64,000 nucleotides of DNA from an uncultured Alphaproteobacteria bacterium (GCA_929200315.1 CAKMZB010000004.1:199709-263708), one strand, 5' to 3'. Shown: positions 39,184 to 48,329, numbered from the stretch's first letter. Program-made: numbers and translations. The notes: generated by a model from the sequence alone, not told the origin.

Positions 39184-39501
39184 ATGTCCATGCGCACAAC
39201 TATCGCTCTGGCAACTTTCGCCTGCATCGCCTTGCCGGGCGCCGCGAGTGCAGATGTGATTGCGCCGGACGGGCGGGTTATTGAGTGCTTCTGCACCGGC
39301 ACTCAGGGTGAGCGTTGGGAGCTTGGGGATGTGATCTGCCTCACCGTGAATGGCAGATCCTACCTCGCCAAATGCGTGATGGCGCAGAACGTGCCCTTCT
39401 GGCGGGACCAGAATCAGGGCTGCCTCTCCTCGCACATGACCCCGCGCCCTGATATGAACCCAACCTTCCAAACACCGCGCCAAGTCGCCGACCTGCGCTG
39501 A
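39184..39501 (+). CDS. Small exported cysteine-containing protein
   Basis: A 105-residue protein with signal peptide (TIALATFACIALPGAASA) and a short mature part. Cysteines are at RVIECFCTG, GDVICLTV, LAKCVMA and GCLSS, which could form two disulfides. Function unknown. An ATG two codons later is an alternative start. It is followed 13 bases later by an EamA gene. Confidence 0.6.
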   Translation: MSMRTTIALATFACIALPGAASADVIAPDGRVIECFCTGTQGERWELGDVICLTVNGRSYLAKCVMAQNVPFWRDQNQGCLSSHMTPRPDMNPTFQTPRQVADLR

Positions 39502-39513
39502 GGATCAACGCCC

Positions 39514-40437
39514 GTGCCAACGCTTCAGCAGGTGGCTGCAAAGCCGTCTAACGCAACCCTTGCCGGTATTTTGTGGATGGTCCTGTCCACCCTCTCGTTT
39601 GCGGGTGTGACGGGGATCGTGCGCTATTTGGGCTCCGACCTGCCCGCCCCGCAATCCGCCTTCATCCGCTACGCTTTCGGCGTCGTCATCATGGCCCCCG
39701 CTCTCCTGACGCTGTTGCGCAAACCGCCGCCGCGGGAGCTGATGGGAGCGTTCCTTCTGCGTGGACTGGGCCACACTTTTGGCGTCACGCTCTGGTTCTA
39801 CGCCATGGCGCGCATTCCCATGGCCGAGGTGACGGCGATTGGCTATCTCACGCCGATCGTGGTGACTGTGGGCGCGGCGATCTTTTTGGGGGAGCGGCTG
39901 CGCATCCGCCGGATAGCCGGCGTGCTGGCCGGGATCATCGGCGTCCTGATCATCCTGCGGCCGGGGGTTGCAGAAATTTCCTCCGGACACCTCGCACAGC
40001 TCGCCGCCGCGCCGCTCTTTGCCGCCTCCTATCTCATGACCAAGCAGCTCACCGGCAAAGCCGACAGCCAGACGATTGTCGCGATGCTGACGATCGTCTG
40101 CACGATCTTTCTCTTACCGCTGGCGCTGCTTGATTGGCGCACCCCAACGAGCGGCGAGCTGGCGTTGCTCTTTGCCTGCGCAATGGTGGCAACCTTTGGG
40201 CACTACGCCATGACCCGGGCTCTGGCATCGGCACCAATTTCCGTAACCCAGCCCATCACCTTCCTGCAGCTCGTCTGGGCGTCAAGCCTTGGCATCGTTG
40301 CCTTCGGCGAAGCCGTCGATCCCTTCGTCATTCTTGGCGGCGTCATCATCGTTAGCGCCGCGACATGGATATCGCGGCGTGAAATGCAATTGCGGGGGCG
40401 TGCCACTACGCCGCCAACAAACGCCACCAAGATGTGA
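39514..40437 (+). CDS. EamA/DMT-superfamily transporter
   Basis: A 307-residue inner-membrane protein with two EamA repeats and about ten helices. Repeat one contains LSTLSFAGVTGIVRYLG and GHTFGVTLWFYAMARIPMAE; the linker ends GVLIILRPG. The GTG start at 39514 has GAGG nine bases before it. The stop overlaps the next gene by GTGA, indicating co-expression with the serine hydrolase. Substrate unknown; RhaT/YdcZ-like exporters are the nearest style. Confidence 0.83.
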   Translation: MPTLQQVAAKPSNATLAGILWMVLSTLSFAGVTGIVRYLGSDLPAPQSAFIRYAFGVVIMAPALLTLLRKPPPRELMGAFLLRGLGHTFGVTLWFYAMARIPMAEVTAIGYLTPIVVTVGAAIFLGERLRIRRIAGVLAGIIGVLIILRPGVAEISSGHLAQLAAAPLFAASYLMTKQLTGKADSQTIVAMLTIVCTIFLLPLALLDWRTPTSGELALLFACAMVATFGHYAMTRALASAPISVTQPITFLQLVWASSLGIVAFGEAVDPFVILGGVIIVSAATWISRREMQLRGRATTPPTNATKM

Positions 40438-41315
40438 CGATGCGGATCGTTTTCGCCCTTTTTGCCGTCCTCATCACCGTCGTTCCGGCGGGAGCTGAAA
40501 CGCTGGAACTGGCACCCTACAAGGACGACCTTTTCGGCTATCGCGGGATCGTTGAGCAGTCAAAAGACAAGCGCTATCGCCTCATTGCCTATGACCGCGA
40601 GATCGACATGATCGACCGGGACGAAATCCCGCGCCGCAAGGCCGGGCGTGATTATGTCTCTGGCCAGCACCGCTGGTCCCGCCGCGTGGTGCGCTATGAG
40701 GGTGCCGGGACGGAGCGCAAGATGTTTGCCGTTGGCGAGCGCGACAGCCCTAAAGTCACCGTCATTTGGCTCCATGGCCAGGGCGGCAACCGCTTTCAGG
40801 GCGTTAATGACGGCACATTTGGCGGCAATTTCAACCGCTTACAGAACTTGATGTACCGCAATGACAGCCTCCTGCTCTCCCCGGATTTCGCCGATTTCGG
40901 CAAGCGCGGAACGGCCGATATCACGGCACTGATCGGCGCGCGGAAGGAGACCGCACCGCAAAGCCCCATCATCCTCGCCTGTGGCTCCATGGGCGGCATC
41001 GTCTGCGCAAACCTTGCTCAGGACAAAACCACCGCCGGCCAGATCAGCGGCATCTTGCTGCTGGGTTCCTTCCCGGCGGAAGATTTTACCAAAAGCGCGG
41101 CGTTTCAGCGCAGTGTGCCGCTCTTCATCGGACACGGCGCGGAAGATCCAATCTCTCCATTGAAGGCCCAACGCGCCTTCTTCGACGGGGTTTTGAGGGC
41201 AAAACGCGGTTATCCGGTGCGTCTTGCAGCTTTCACCAATGGTTCCCACGGCACACCCATTCGCATGGTGGACTGGCGCGAAGAGCTGAATTGGGTGCTG
41301 AGAGAACTTCCCTAG
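40434..41315 (+). CDS. Exported alpha/beta hydrolase
   Basis: A 293-residue protein with a signal peptide (IVFALFAVLITVVPAGA). The fold is hydrolase-like: VTVIWLHGQGGNRFQG, the nucleophile elbow ACGSMGGIV and a terminal GHGAEDPISP (Asp) with TNGSHGTP (His). The GTG start overlapping the EamA stop is chosen; the ATG at 40440 is an alternative. Substrate is unknown; the secreted location suggests an esterase or deacylase. Confidence 0.78.
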   Translation: MTMRIVFALFAVLITVVPAGAETLELAPYKDDLFGYRGIVEQSKDKRYRLIAYDREIDMIDRDEIPRRKAGRDYVSGQHRWSRRVVRYEGAGTERKMFAVGERDSPKVTVIWLHGQGGNRFQGVNDGTFGGNFNRLQNLMYRNDSLLLSPDFADFGKRGTADITALIGARKETAPQSPIILACGSMGGIVCANLAQDKTTAGQISGILLLGSFPAEDFTKSAAFQRSVPLFIGHGAEDPISPLKAQRAFFDGVLRAKRGYPVRLAAFTNGSHGTPIRMVDWREELNWVLRELP

Positions 41316-41390
41316 GGAGCAGGCGAAACTTTGCTTGCGCGCCAGCCGTTATACTAGAACATAGGACAACGGCGATCAGGCTTTCTCTAT

Positions 41391-42755
41391 ATGCGACCCA
41401 TGCGGATCGCGGTGGTGGGTTCAGGAATTTCCGGAGCTTCAGCCGCTTGGCTTCTTTCCAAAAATCATGACGTGACCCTGCTGGAGGCGGACGCCCGTGC
41501 CGGCGGGCACACCCACACCGTCACCATGGATGTGAACGGCGAAGCTGTGCCGGTGGATACAGGCTTCATCTGTTTCAATTCGGCCACCTATCCCAACCTC
41601 ATTGCCCTGTTCGACCATCTCGACGTGCCGGTCCACGAGACGTCTATGTCCTTCTCCGCCTCCCTCGGCGGCGGGGCATGCGAATATTCCGGCGGCACAT
41701 ATTTTGGTCTGTGGGCGCAACTCTCAAACCTCATTCGCCCCTCACACTGGCGCATGGTGTTTGATATTTTGCGCTTCTTTCGCGAAGCCCCGGCGCAGTG
41801 TCCTCAACTTCCCGATGACCTGACCTTGCTGGAATATCTGCGGGCGCAAAACTACAGCGACGCCTTTATCAAGCGACATCTGATGCCCATGGCTGCTGCT
41901 ATCTGGAGCGGGCAGACGACCGATATGACGGCCTACCCGGCCAAAGCTTTCATCCGCTTTTTTGCCAATCACGGCCTGCTGCAAGTGGAAGGACGGCCCA
42001 AATGGGGCACGGTTTGCGGCGGCGCACGGGCGTATTATGAAAGGATGCTTGCCGACGGAAATGTCACGCTGCGCACCGGCGCTGCAGCGCAGCGCATTGA
42101 ACGCGACGCTGATGGCGTCACCATTTTTATCAACGGCGCAGCAGAGCGGTTTGACCATGTCGTCATCGCCTCGCACGCCAAAGAGGCGCTGGCCATGCTC
42201 GCCGAACCGACGGTGCAGGAGCAGGCGCTGTTCGGCACGTTTGGCTATGCAAAGAACCACGCCGTCCTCCATCGCGATGCCTCTCTCATGCCCCAACGCA
42301 AGCGCGCCTGGGCGTCCTGGAACTACATTGAGCCGCACGCGGACAGCGGTGATGCCGCTGTGACCTACTGGATGAATTGCCTGCAAAACCTGCCAACGAA
42401 GGAAAACATCTTCGTCACGCTGAACCCGCCGGAGGATCATCAAACGCACAACGTCGCGGGCGAGTTTTTCTACGAGCATCCGGTCTTCAATTCCGCCGCT
42501 CTGGCCGCGCAAAAGCAACTCTGGACTTTGCAGGGCCAGCAGAACACCTGGTTCTGCGGCGCGCATTTTGGTGCCGGTTTCCATGAAGACGGGCTGCAAT
42601 CCGGTCTTGCGGTTGCCGAACAATTGGGCGGGTTGCGGCGGCCCTGGCGGGTGGCAAACGAGTCTGGCCGCGTTCATGTGCGCCCGGTACCCACGCCAGT
42701 ACCCATCCAAGTACCCACCCCGGCACCGCCGCCCCTGGCACAGGCGGCGGAATGA
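41391..42755 (+). CDS. FAD-dependent amine-oxidase-type oxidoreductase of unusual-fatty-acid loci
   Basis: A 454-residue flavoprotein. It opens with the FAD fold VVGSGISGASAAWLLS, then LEADARAGGHTHTVTM, the GFICFNSATYPNLIALF region and the C-terminal FCGAHFGAGFHEDGLQSG. This subfamily is usually encoded with DUF1365 and a cyclopropane-fatty-acid synthase. Here DUF1365 follows with an ATGA overlap but the synthase gene is not adjacent. The C-terminal tail is Pro/Val-rich and encoded by short tandem repeats. The exact reaction is not established. Confidence 0.87.
   Translation: MRPMRIAVVGSGISGASAAWLLSKNHDVTLLEADARAGGHTHTVTMDVNGEAVPVDTGFICFNSATYPNLIALFDHLDVPVHETSMSFSASLGGGACEYSGGTYFGLWAQLSNLIRPSHWRMVFDILRFFREAPAQCPQLPDDLTLLEYLRAQNYSDAFIKRHLMPMAAAIWSGQTTDMTAYPAKAFIRFFANHGLLQVEGRPKWGTVCGGARAYYERMLADGNVTLRTGAAAQRIERDADGVTIFINGAAERFDHVVIASHAKEALAMLAEPTVQEQALFGTFGYAKNHAVLHRDASLMPQRKRAWASWNYIEPHADSGDAAVTYWMNCLQNLPTKENIFVTLNPPEDHQTHNVAGEFFYEHPVFNSAALAAQKQLWTLQGQQNTWFCGAHFGAGFHEDGLQSGLAVAEQLGGLRRPWRVANESGRVHVRPVPTPVPIQVPTPAPPPLAQAAE
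42687..42722 (+). repeat. Three 12-bp imperfect tandem repeats in the FAD oxidoreductase tail
   Basis: Units at 42687-42698, 42699-42710 and 42711-42722 each begin GTACCCA and differ in the last five bases. They encode Val-Pro-rich tetrapeptides in the disordered C-terminal tail. The unit length is a multiple of three, so copy-number change would not break the frame. Confidence 0.8.
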
Positions 42756-43528
42756 ACGGGCCCGGCAAACCAGAAGCCGGCGCAATCTATCGCGGCGAGG
42801 TGGTCCATGCCCGGGTCCACCCTGTCTCCCACAAGCTGCGCTATAGCGTTTTCACCCTGGCGCTGGACGTTGCGGGACTGAAGAAAACCGCAGCCAACCT
42901 CGGCCTTTTCTCCCTTGACGGTTTCAACCTTTTCTCCCTCTCCCAGCGTCAGCACGGCTACCGCGACGAGCGCAGCATCGCTGACTTCGTTGCAGACCAG
43001 GTTCGCGCCGAGGGGTTGGAAGGACAAGTCGTGCGCACAGTGATGCTTTTCTACCCGCGTATCTTCGGCTTCGCCTTCAACCCGCTGACCGTCTATTTTT
43101 GCCTGGATGAAAACGACGCACCACTCCTCATGATCTACGAAGTGCGCAACACGTTTGGGGAAGACCTGACCTATGTCCTTCCCGCCGGACCGGAACATGC
43201 GGGCGTTTGGAGCCATGCCACAGCGAAGGCGTTTTACGTCTCCCCCTTCAACAATGTGGAAGGCGACTACACATTCCATGTGCGCCCGCCGCAGGATGAG
43301 CTGACGGTGGGGGTCGCACTCACCAAGGATCGACCGATCCTGCGCACCCACTTTCGCGGGAGGCGAAGCAAGCTCTCAGACACTGCGCTGTTTAAGATGT
43401 TTCTCGCCTACCCCGCCATGACGGCAAAGGTTGTGGCAGGAATTCATTGGGAAGCGCTGAAACTCTGGCGCAAAGGGCTGAGCCTGAAAGACCGCCCGCC
43501 CGCGCCGGAAACCCGCATTCTGCGCTAG
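42752..43528 (+). CDS. DUF1365 domain protein
   Basis: A 258-residue protein of the DUF1365 family, which accompanies the preceding FAD oxidoreductase in many proteobacteria. Characteristic pieces are GEVVHARVHPVSHKLRYSVF, FGFAFNPLTVYFC, YEVRNTFGEDLTYVLPAG and KAFYVSPFNNVEGDY. Start ATG overlaps the upstream stop (ATGA), so the two are co-translated. Role in modified-lipid or stress pathways is suspected from context; no reaction is proven. It ends in a four-base convergent overlap with the SDR gene. Confidence 0.88.
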   Translation: MNGPGKPEAGAIYRGEVVHARVHPVSHKLRYSVFTLALDVAGLKKTAANLGLFSLDGFNLFSLSQRQHGYRDERSIADFVADQVRAEGLEGQVVRTVMLFYPRIFGFAFNPLTVYFCLDENDAPLLMIYEVRNTFGEDLTYVLPAGPEHAGVWSHATAKAFYVSPFNNVEGDYTFHVRPPQDELTVGVALTKDRPILRTHFRGRRSKLSDTALFKMFLAYPAMTAKVVAGIHWEALKLWRKGLSLKDRPPAPETRILR

Positions 43529-44277
43529 CTCTTCATGGTCGCTTTGCGCACCAGCCAGAAATAGAGCGGATAGGGCAGGATGTTGAGGAACTTCAAAATC
43601 CAGACGAGCTGCCAGGGGAAGGTCACTTCAAACTTGCGGGTCTTCAGACCCTTCATCATAGCGTCCCCTGCTTCGTCCAATTCCATCAGAAAAGGCATTG
43701 GGAATTTGTTCTTCGCGGTGAGTTCGGTTTTGACGAAGCCGGGATTAATGACGGTGACGTCGATCCCCTTTGCAGCAAGCTCGGGGCGCAGACCTTCTGC
43801 CATCGTGATGAGCGCGGATTTAGACGCGCCATAGCTCATGGAATCTGGCAATCCGCCATAACCGGCGACCGATGAGATCCAGGAAATATGCCCGGATTTT
43901 CGCTCCAGCATGTAGGGCAGAACGGCAGCCAGAGCGTTGGCGACGCCGTTGACGTTGATGTCGAAGGTTTTGTGGAAATTGTGAATTTTCATATCTTCGA
44001 TGGAGCCGGGGAACCACGTCCCCGCACAGAACAGCGCCAGATCGATGGGACCGTGGGTCTTTTCGATGTCGGCAGCGATCTCTGTCAGAACGTCAGCATC
44101 CGTCACGTCCGCCGGATAGACGTGGATATTGCTGAAATCCGCAGCAATGGCACGCAACTTATCCTCGCTGCGCGCGGAAATGCATACCACCGTTCCGTCC
44201 GCAGCAAGCCGACGCGCCGCCGCCTCCCCAAGCCCTGAACTCGCGCCCGTCAACCAAGCCACTTTGTACTGCGCCAT
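43525..44277 (-). CDS. Short-chain dehydrogenase/reductase
   Basis: A 250-residue NAD(P)-binding SDR. The cofactor motif TGASSGLG is near the N-terminus, ISSVAGYGG holds the catalytic Ser region and SYGASK the Tyr/Lys pair. The C-terminal part has a hydrophobic stretch (VWILKFLNILPYPLYFWLV) suggesting membrane association. The ATG at 44277 is chosen over the GTG at 44286. SDRs often lie beside FAD-DUF1365 genes, though this one is on the other strand. Confidence 0.85.
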   Translation of the reverse strand: MAQYKVAWLTGASSGLGEAAARRLAADGTVVCISARSEDKLRAIAADFSNIHVYPADVTDADVLTEIAADIEKTHGPIDLALFCAGTWFPGSIEDMKIHNFHKTFDINVNGVANALAAVLPYMLERKSGHISWISSVAGYGGLPDSMSYGASKSALITMAEGLRPELAAKGIDVTVINPGFVKTELTAKNKFPMPFLMELDEAGDAMMKGLKTRKFEVTFPWQLVWILKFLNILPYPLYFWLVRKATMKS

Positions 44278-44358
44278 GCGCTCCACCTTCTTTGAAAATG
44301 AATAAATTTCTTAAGCAGGAACGGCAGGGGGAGAAGTTGGTTTCATTGGGACAACACA

Positions 44359-45240
44359 ATGACAGTGCCGGAGCACAATTCCATGGACCTTCTCTCAATA
44401 GAGAACCTCTTCACCCTCGCCATGCTGGTGCTGCTGCAAGCCGTGCTCGGCTTCGACAACCTGCTCTACATTTCCATTGAATCAAAGCGCGCGCCGCGTG
44501 AACACCAGCGCAAAGTGCGCCGTTACGGCATTCTTTTGGCGGTGGCCCTGCGCATCGTCCTGCTCTTTATCGTGGTGCAGGCGATCGCATTGTTTCAGAA
44601 CTCACTCTTTATATTAAACATCTTCGACTGGATCGTGGGAGACGTGAACGGCCATTCGCTGATCGTGCTCTTCGGCGGCATCTTCATCATCTACACGGCG
44701 GTTAAAGAGATCATGCACAAATTGGCAGTGCATGACCCTTCTGAACCTGGTGAGACGGGGTCAAAATCAGTTGTCTCGGTGGTGGCGCTAATCGTGGTGA
44801 TGAACCTTGTTTTCTCCTTCGATTCCATTCTCTCAGCCCTCGCATTGACGGACGTTTTTGTGGTGATGGCGGCGGCCATCGTAATCTCTGGCACCCTCAT
44901 GTTGGTGATGGCGGACTATGTCGCCGACTTTCTCACCAAGAACCGCATGTATGAGGTGCTCGGGCTCTTTATCCTCTTCATCGTGGGCATCATGCTGGTC
45001 TCGGAAGGCGGGCACCTGGCGCATCTGAAATTGTTTGGATACGCGGTGGAGCCGATGGCGAAATCAACGTTCTACTTCGTCCTCGTCGTGCTGCTGCTGG
45101 TGGACATCGTCCAGAGTCGTTACCGCTCCAAACTGATGGCGCAGAAGAAGCGCGAGATCGACGATCCTGCGATCACGACGGACCTATTGGACGCGCAGTT
45201 GAGGGAAGAAACCGCGGCCGTGCAGGCCGGACAGGCTTAG
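44359..45240 (+). CDS. TerC family membrane protein
   Basis: A 293-residue integral membrane protein with about eight helices. The two internal repeats show the family motifs VLGFDNLLYIS and LVFSFDSILSAL, with acidic residues proposed to bind metal; FGGIFIIYTAVKEIMHKL and VADYVADFL follow similar members. TerC relatives function in manganese export or in metal loading of exported proteins. GGGA seven bases before ATG 44359 supports this start; ATG 44383 is possible. Confidence 0.88.
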   Translation: MTVPEHNSMDLLSIENLFTLAMLVLLQAVLGFDNLLYISIESKRAPREHQRKVRRYGILLAVALRIVLLFIVVQAIALFQNSLFILNIFDWIVGDVNGHSLIVLFGGIFIIYTAVKEIMHKLAVHDPSEPGETGSKSVVSVVALIVVMNLVFSFDSILSALALTDVFVVMAAAIVISGTLMLVMADYVADFLTKNRMYEVLGLFILFIVGIMLVSEGGHLAHLKLFGYAVEPMAKSTFYFVLVVLLLVDIVQSRYRSKLMAQKKREIDDPAITTDLLDAQLREETAAVQAGQA

Positions 45241-45276
45241 AGCGGCTGGCGCAAACCTCAGGGTAATCTTAGGGTA

Positions 45277-45291
45277 GGGTTTGAGAAACCC
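45277..45291 (+). other. Small perfect hairpin between terC and the SDR gene
   Basis: GGGTTT pairs with AAACCC around GAG, 37 bases after the terC stop. No T tract follows. It is preceded by two copies of AGGGTA in AATCTTAGGGTAGGG. A weak terminator or leader hairpin is possible. Confidence 0.25.
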
Positions 45292-45312
45292 ATCTGCCTG
45301 AAAGCCTCAGCT

Positions 45313-46050
45313 ATGCTCAAAATTGCCCTCGTTACAGGTGCCGGTTCCGGCATTGGCCGCGCCTGCGCTGTAGCACTTGCCCAGGCCGGCTGGACGGTGG
45401 TCGGTTGCGGGCGCAAGCAGGCGACCCTCGACGAGACGGCGGCGATGGCCCCCGGCATCGAAGCGCAAGTCTGTGATGTGGCGGATGAGGCGAGTGTTGC
45501 GGCGCTGTTTGCCGCAATCAAAGAGCGCCACGGACGGCTCGATCTCGTCTTCAACAATGCCGGCACGAGCGTGCTCTTCACCAATTTCGGCGACCTGACT
45601 TTTGAGCAATGGCGCGGCGTGATGGAGGTCAATGTGAACGGCGCGTTTCTGGTCGCCCACGCCGCTTATCGCATGATGCGGGACCAGACCCCTCGGGGCG
45701 GGCGGATCATCAACAACGGATCGATCTCTTCCACCATGCCCCGCCCGGGTTCGGCGCCCTATACGGCATCAAAACACGCCATCAGCGGGCTAACACGCTC
45801 CATAGCGCTGGATGGAAGGGCCCATGACATTGCCTGCGGGCAGATCGACATCGGCAACGCAGCCTCCGACATGACGCAAGCCATGCAACAGGGCGTGCCC
45901 CAGGCCGACGGGTCGGTGAAGGCCGAACCGCTGATGGACGTTGCCCATGTCGCCAGCACCGTCACCCACATGGCAAGCCTGCCGGCGGAGGCGAACATGC
46001 TTTTTGTCAACGTAATGGCGACCAATATGCCTTTCATCGGTCGCGGCTAG
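45313..46050 (+). CDS. Short-chain dehydrogenase/reductase
   Basis: A 245-residue classical SDR. NAD(P) motif [10 protein letters not shown] is at residues about 8-17, NNAGTS is near 81, the catalytic Ser is in [13 protein letters not shown] and the Tyr/Lys pair in YTASKHA. The C-terminal part is ordinary for the family. Its stop TAG is followed directly by the GTG of the phosphomannomutase gene, so the two are probably co-transcribed. Substrate not identifiable from sequence. Confidence 0.88.
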   Translation: MLKIALVTGAGSGIGRACAVALAQAGWTVVGCGRKQATLDETAAMAPGIEAQVCDVADEASVAALFAAIKERHGRLDLVFNNAGTSVLFTNFGDLTFEQWRGVMEVNVNGAFLVAHAAYRMMRDQTPRGGRIINNGSISSTMPRPGSAPYTASKHAISGLTRSIALDGRAHDIACGQIDIGNAASDMTQAMQQGVPQADGSVKAEPLMDVAHVASTVTHMASLPAEANMLFVNVMATNMPFIGRG

Positions 46051-47445
46051 GTGCCAATGCGCGCGGCAGAAGTTCTGGCCGGCTCCGCAGCGCGGTTCGG
46101 CACATCGGGCCTGCGCGGAAAGGTGGAGGTGCTGAATGCAGAGACGGTGACGGCGGCGGTGGCAGCGTTTGTGGACCTATGCGGTGAAGGCCCGGTCTGG
46201 CTCGGCCACGACCTGCGACCGTCCTCTCCAGCAATCGCTGCAAACGTCATCGCCGCGCTGGAGGCGACAGGCTGCAGTACCAGATTTTGCGGCGAAATTG
46301 CCACCCCGGCCCTTGCCCACGCAGCCTTCGTGCGAAGGGAGGCGGCAATCATGGTGACCGGCAGCCACATCCCCTTTGACCGCAACGGTCTCAAATTCTT
46401 CCCGCCCGAACGGGAGCTATCAAAGGCGGATGAGGCGGTGATGCTGGTAAGCAAAGCCGAGGTGCCGCTGAACCTCTCACCCGCACCCCTGCCCTCACCG
46501 GATCGGACCGCATCCAGGCAATACCGCCAGCGCTACGAAGCTGCCTTCCCCGACTTGCTCAACGGCTGGACCGTCGCGCATCTCCAACACAGCGCGGCCG
46601 GGCGGGATGAGCTTTCAGCGCTATTGGAAGCCCTCGGTGCAACCGTACTGCGCACCGACCGCAGCGAAGATTTTGTCGCGGTGGATACAGAAAACATCTC
46701 GCCGCAAATGACCAAGCGAGCCGTGGAAATTGTGCGGAAGGGCGGTACCGATGCCGCCATCGCTACAGATGGCGACGGCGATCGCCCACTTCTCGCCGAC
46801 GAAACCGGCCAATGGTTTCGCGGCGATGCGCTCGGCCTTCTTGCCGCGCATGCCCTCGGCGCAACCCGCGTCGTGACACCCGTGACGACCACCAGCGCGG
46901 CAGAGCTATCCGGCTTCTTTGACACCCTTACCCGCACCAGGGTCGGTTCACCCTATGTCATCGAGAAACTCGGCAATGGCGTCGGATTTGAGGCTAATGG
47001 CGGGCTTCTCACCGGCGGTACTTTTAGCGGTCTCACCCCTCTCCCCACTCGCGATTCGGTGCTGCCGATCCTCGCAGTCATTCGCCTTGCCCGTGAGCGC
47101 GATGTGCCACTTTCGGCTTTGCGAGACCTGCTTCCATCGCGGCACACGCAATCCGGTCTCTTGCGACCCGTAGAAGCCATACAGGCGGCTGAAATGCTGG
47201 AGAAACTGGAGGCCCGTTCAAGCCATGCAAGCGCACTTCATCCAGCAGACATCGCCCTTACAGACATCGATACGACAGACGGCCTGCGCTTTATGTTCTC
47301 CGACCGGTCGATCATCCATCTGCGCCCATCCGGCAACGCGCCGGAGCTTCGTCTCTACACGGAAGACAATACGGCAGACACCGCACAGGCGCTGCTCAGC
47401 CATGCCATGAACACGACTCGCGCGTGGCTTGAAGGGAGGTGGTAG
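46051..47445 (+). CDS. Phosphomannomutase/phosphoglucomutase family protein
   Basis: A 464-residue alpha-D-phosphohexomutase. Domain 1 has RFGTSGLRGKV and the phosphoserine loop VTGSHIPFDRNGLKF with the active-site Ser in a variant TGSHIP form (canonical TASHNP). The metal loop is TDGDGDRPLL, the sugar-binding loop GFEANGG and the phosphate loop RPSGNAPELRLY. All four domains are present. The start is a GTG immediately after the SDR stop; an ATG two codons later is possible. The stop codon touches the convergent tRNA. Confidence 0.87.
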   Translation: MPMRAAEVLAGSAARFGTSGLRGKVEVLNAETVTAAVAAFVDLCGEGPVWLGHDLRPSSPAIAANVIAALEATGCSTRFCGEIATPALAHAAFVRREAAIMVTGSHIPFDRNGLKFFPPERELSKADEAVMLVSKAEVPLNLSPAPLPSPDRTASRQYRQRYEAAFPDLLNGWTVAHLQHSAAGRDELSALLEALGATVLRTDRSEDFVAVDTENISPQMTKRAVEIVRKGGTDAAIATDGDGDRPLLADETGQWFRGDALGLLAAHALGATRVVTPVTTTSAAELSGFFDTLTRTRVGSPYVIEKLGNGVGFEANGGLLTGGTFSGLTPLPTRDSVLPILAVIRLARERDVPLSALRDLLPSRHTQSGLLRPVEAIQAAEMLEKLEARSSHASALHPADIALTDIDTTDGLRFMFSDRSIIHLRPSGNAPELRLYTEDNTADTAQALLSHAMNTTRAWLEGRW

Positions 47446-47516
47446 GTCCGGAGGGACTTGAACCCCCAACCAATCGGTTATGAGCCGACGGCTCTAACCA
47501 GTTGAGCTACGGACCC
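47443..47516 (-). tRNA. tRNA with anticodon CAT (Met or lysidine-Ile2)
   Basis: The minus strand folds into a cloverleaf: acceptor GGGTCCG with CGGACCT (G1-U72), D stem GCTC/GAGC, anticodon stem GTCGG/CCGAT with loop CTCATAA, and T stem GGGGG/CCCTC with loop TTCAAGT. The anticodon is CAT. The initiator-type C1-A72 mismatch is absent, so it is an elongator Met or the tRNA-Ile2 whose C34 becomes lysidine; I cannot separate these. CCA at 47440-47442 is encoded and overlaps the end of the phosphomannomutase gene. Confidence 0.9.
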
Positions 47517-47621
47517 TCCGCCCCCGCGCTAGCGCAAACGGCGACGCGCCACAAGCGCCGCGAGGCTGCCACATTCACCAGCCCATGTATCCTAATGTTA
47601 AATGTGAACACGAGTTTCCCT

Positions 47622-48329
47622 ATGCTTCGCCCCCTCGCCCTCGCGGCAGCCCTCACTCTCACCACCGCCACGGCAGCTCTGGCCGACAATGTGCCCAGCC
47701 TCTCCCTGCAGGCAACTGGTACCGCCACCCGCACACCGGACATGGCAAGTGTGCAGCTTTCCGTCGTGCGGGAAGCAAAGACGGCAAGCGAGGCGCTGCG
47801 CCAGAACTCCAGCGCCATGGCAAGTGTGTTGAAGGAAATGAAGGCGCAGGGCATTGAGGATCGCGATCTGCGAACTTCCAATTTCAACATTCGTCCGATC
47901 TATGAACAGATCAAGAAGTCCCAGCGACAACCAAGGACGCCGCGCATCATCGCCTACCAGGTCACGAATGGCCTCTCCGTGCGCGTGCGAAACCTGGATG
48001 CGCTCGGCAGCATTCTTGACCGCGCGGTTTCACTCGGGGTCAATTCCGGTGGCGGCATCAGTTTTGGATCGTCCCAGGCGGATGAGGCGATCAAGGAAGC
48101 CCGCGCCAATGCTGTAAAGGCGGCGTTAGAAAAGGCGCAAACCATTGTAGACGCCGCCAATATTAGCCTTGGTCGCATCACCAATATTTCTGAAAATGGC
48201 CTGCAATACGGTGGTCACAAGCTTGAGCGGGCCCGGGCCCAGAGCTTCCAGGATGAGGAAGTGCCCATCGCCAGCGGCGAAAACACTTACTCCGTCAACG
48301 TGAATGTCCAATGGGAGATCACTCAATAG
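47622..48329 (+). CDS. SIMPL-domain (DUF541) exported protein, copy 1
   Basis: A 235-residue periplasmic protein with signal peptide (LALAAALTLTTATAALA). The mature part is a full SIMPL/DUF541 domain: LSLQATGTATRTPDMASVQL at the N-terminus, then TSNFNIRPIYEQ, IIAYQVTNGLSVRVRNLD and a C-terminal YSVNVNVQWEI. Relatives such as E. coli YggE are linked to oxidative stress. The ATG at 47622 is chosen as it starts the signal peptide. A close paralog follows directly. Confidence 0.85.
   Translation: MLRPLALAAALTLTTATAALADNVPSLSLQATGTATRTPDMASVQLSVVREAKTASEALRQNSSAMASVLKEMKAQGIEDRDLRTSNFNIRPIYEQIKKSQRQPRTPRIIAYQVTNGLSVRVRNLDALGSILDRAVSLGVNSGGGISFGSSQADEAIKEARANAVKAALEKAQTIVDAANISLGRITNISENGLQYGGHKLERARAQSFQDEEVPIASGENTYSVNVNVQWEITQ

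Noticed and set aside
41350..41355. TATACT as a promoter for the FAD oxidoreductase, possibly RpoE-controlled
   Set aside because: No -35 at suitable spacing and no match to an alphaproteobacterial RpoE promoter was seen.
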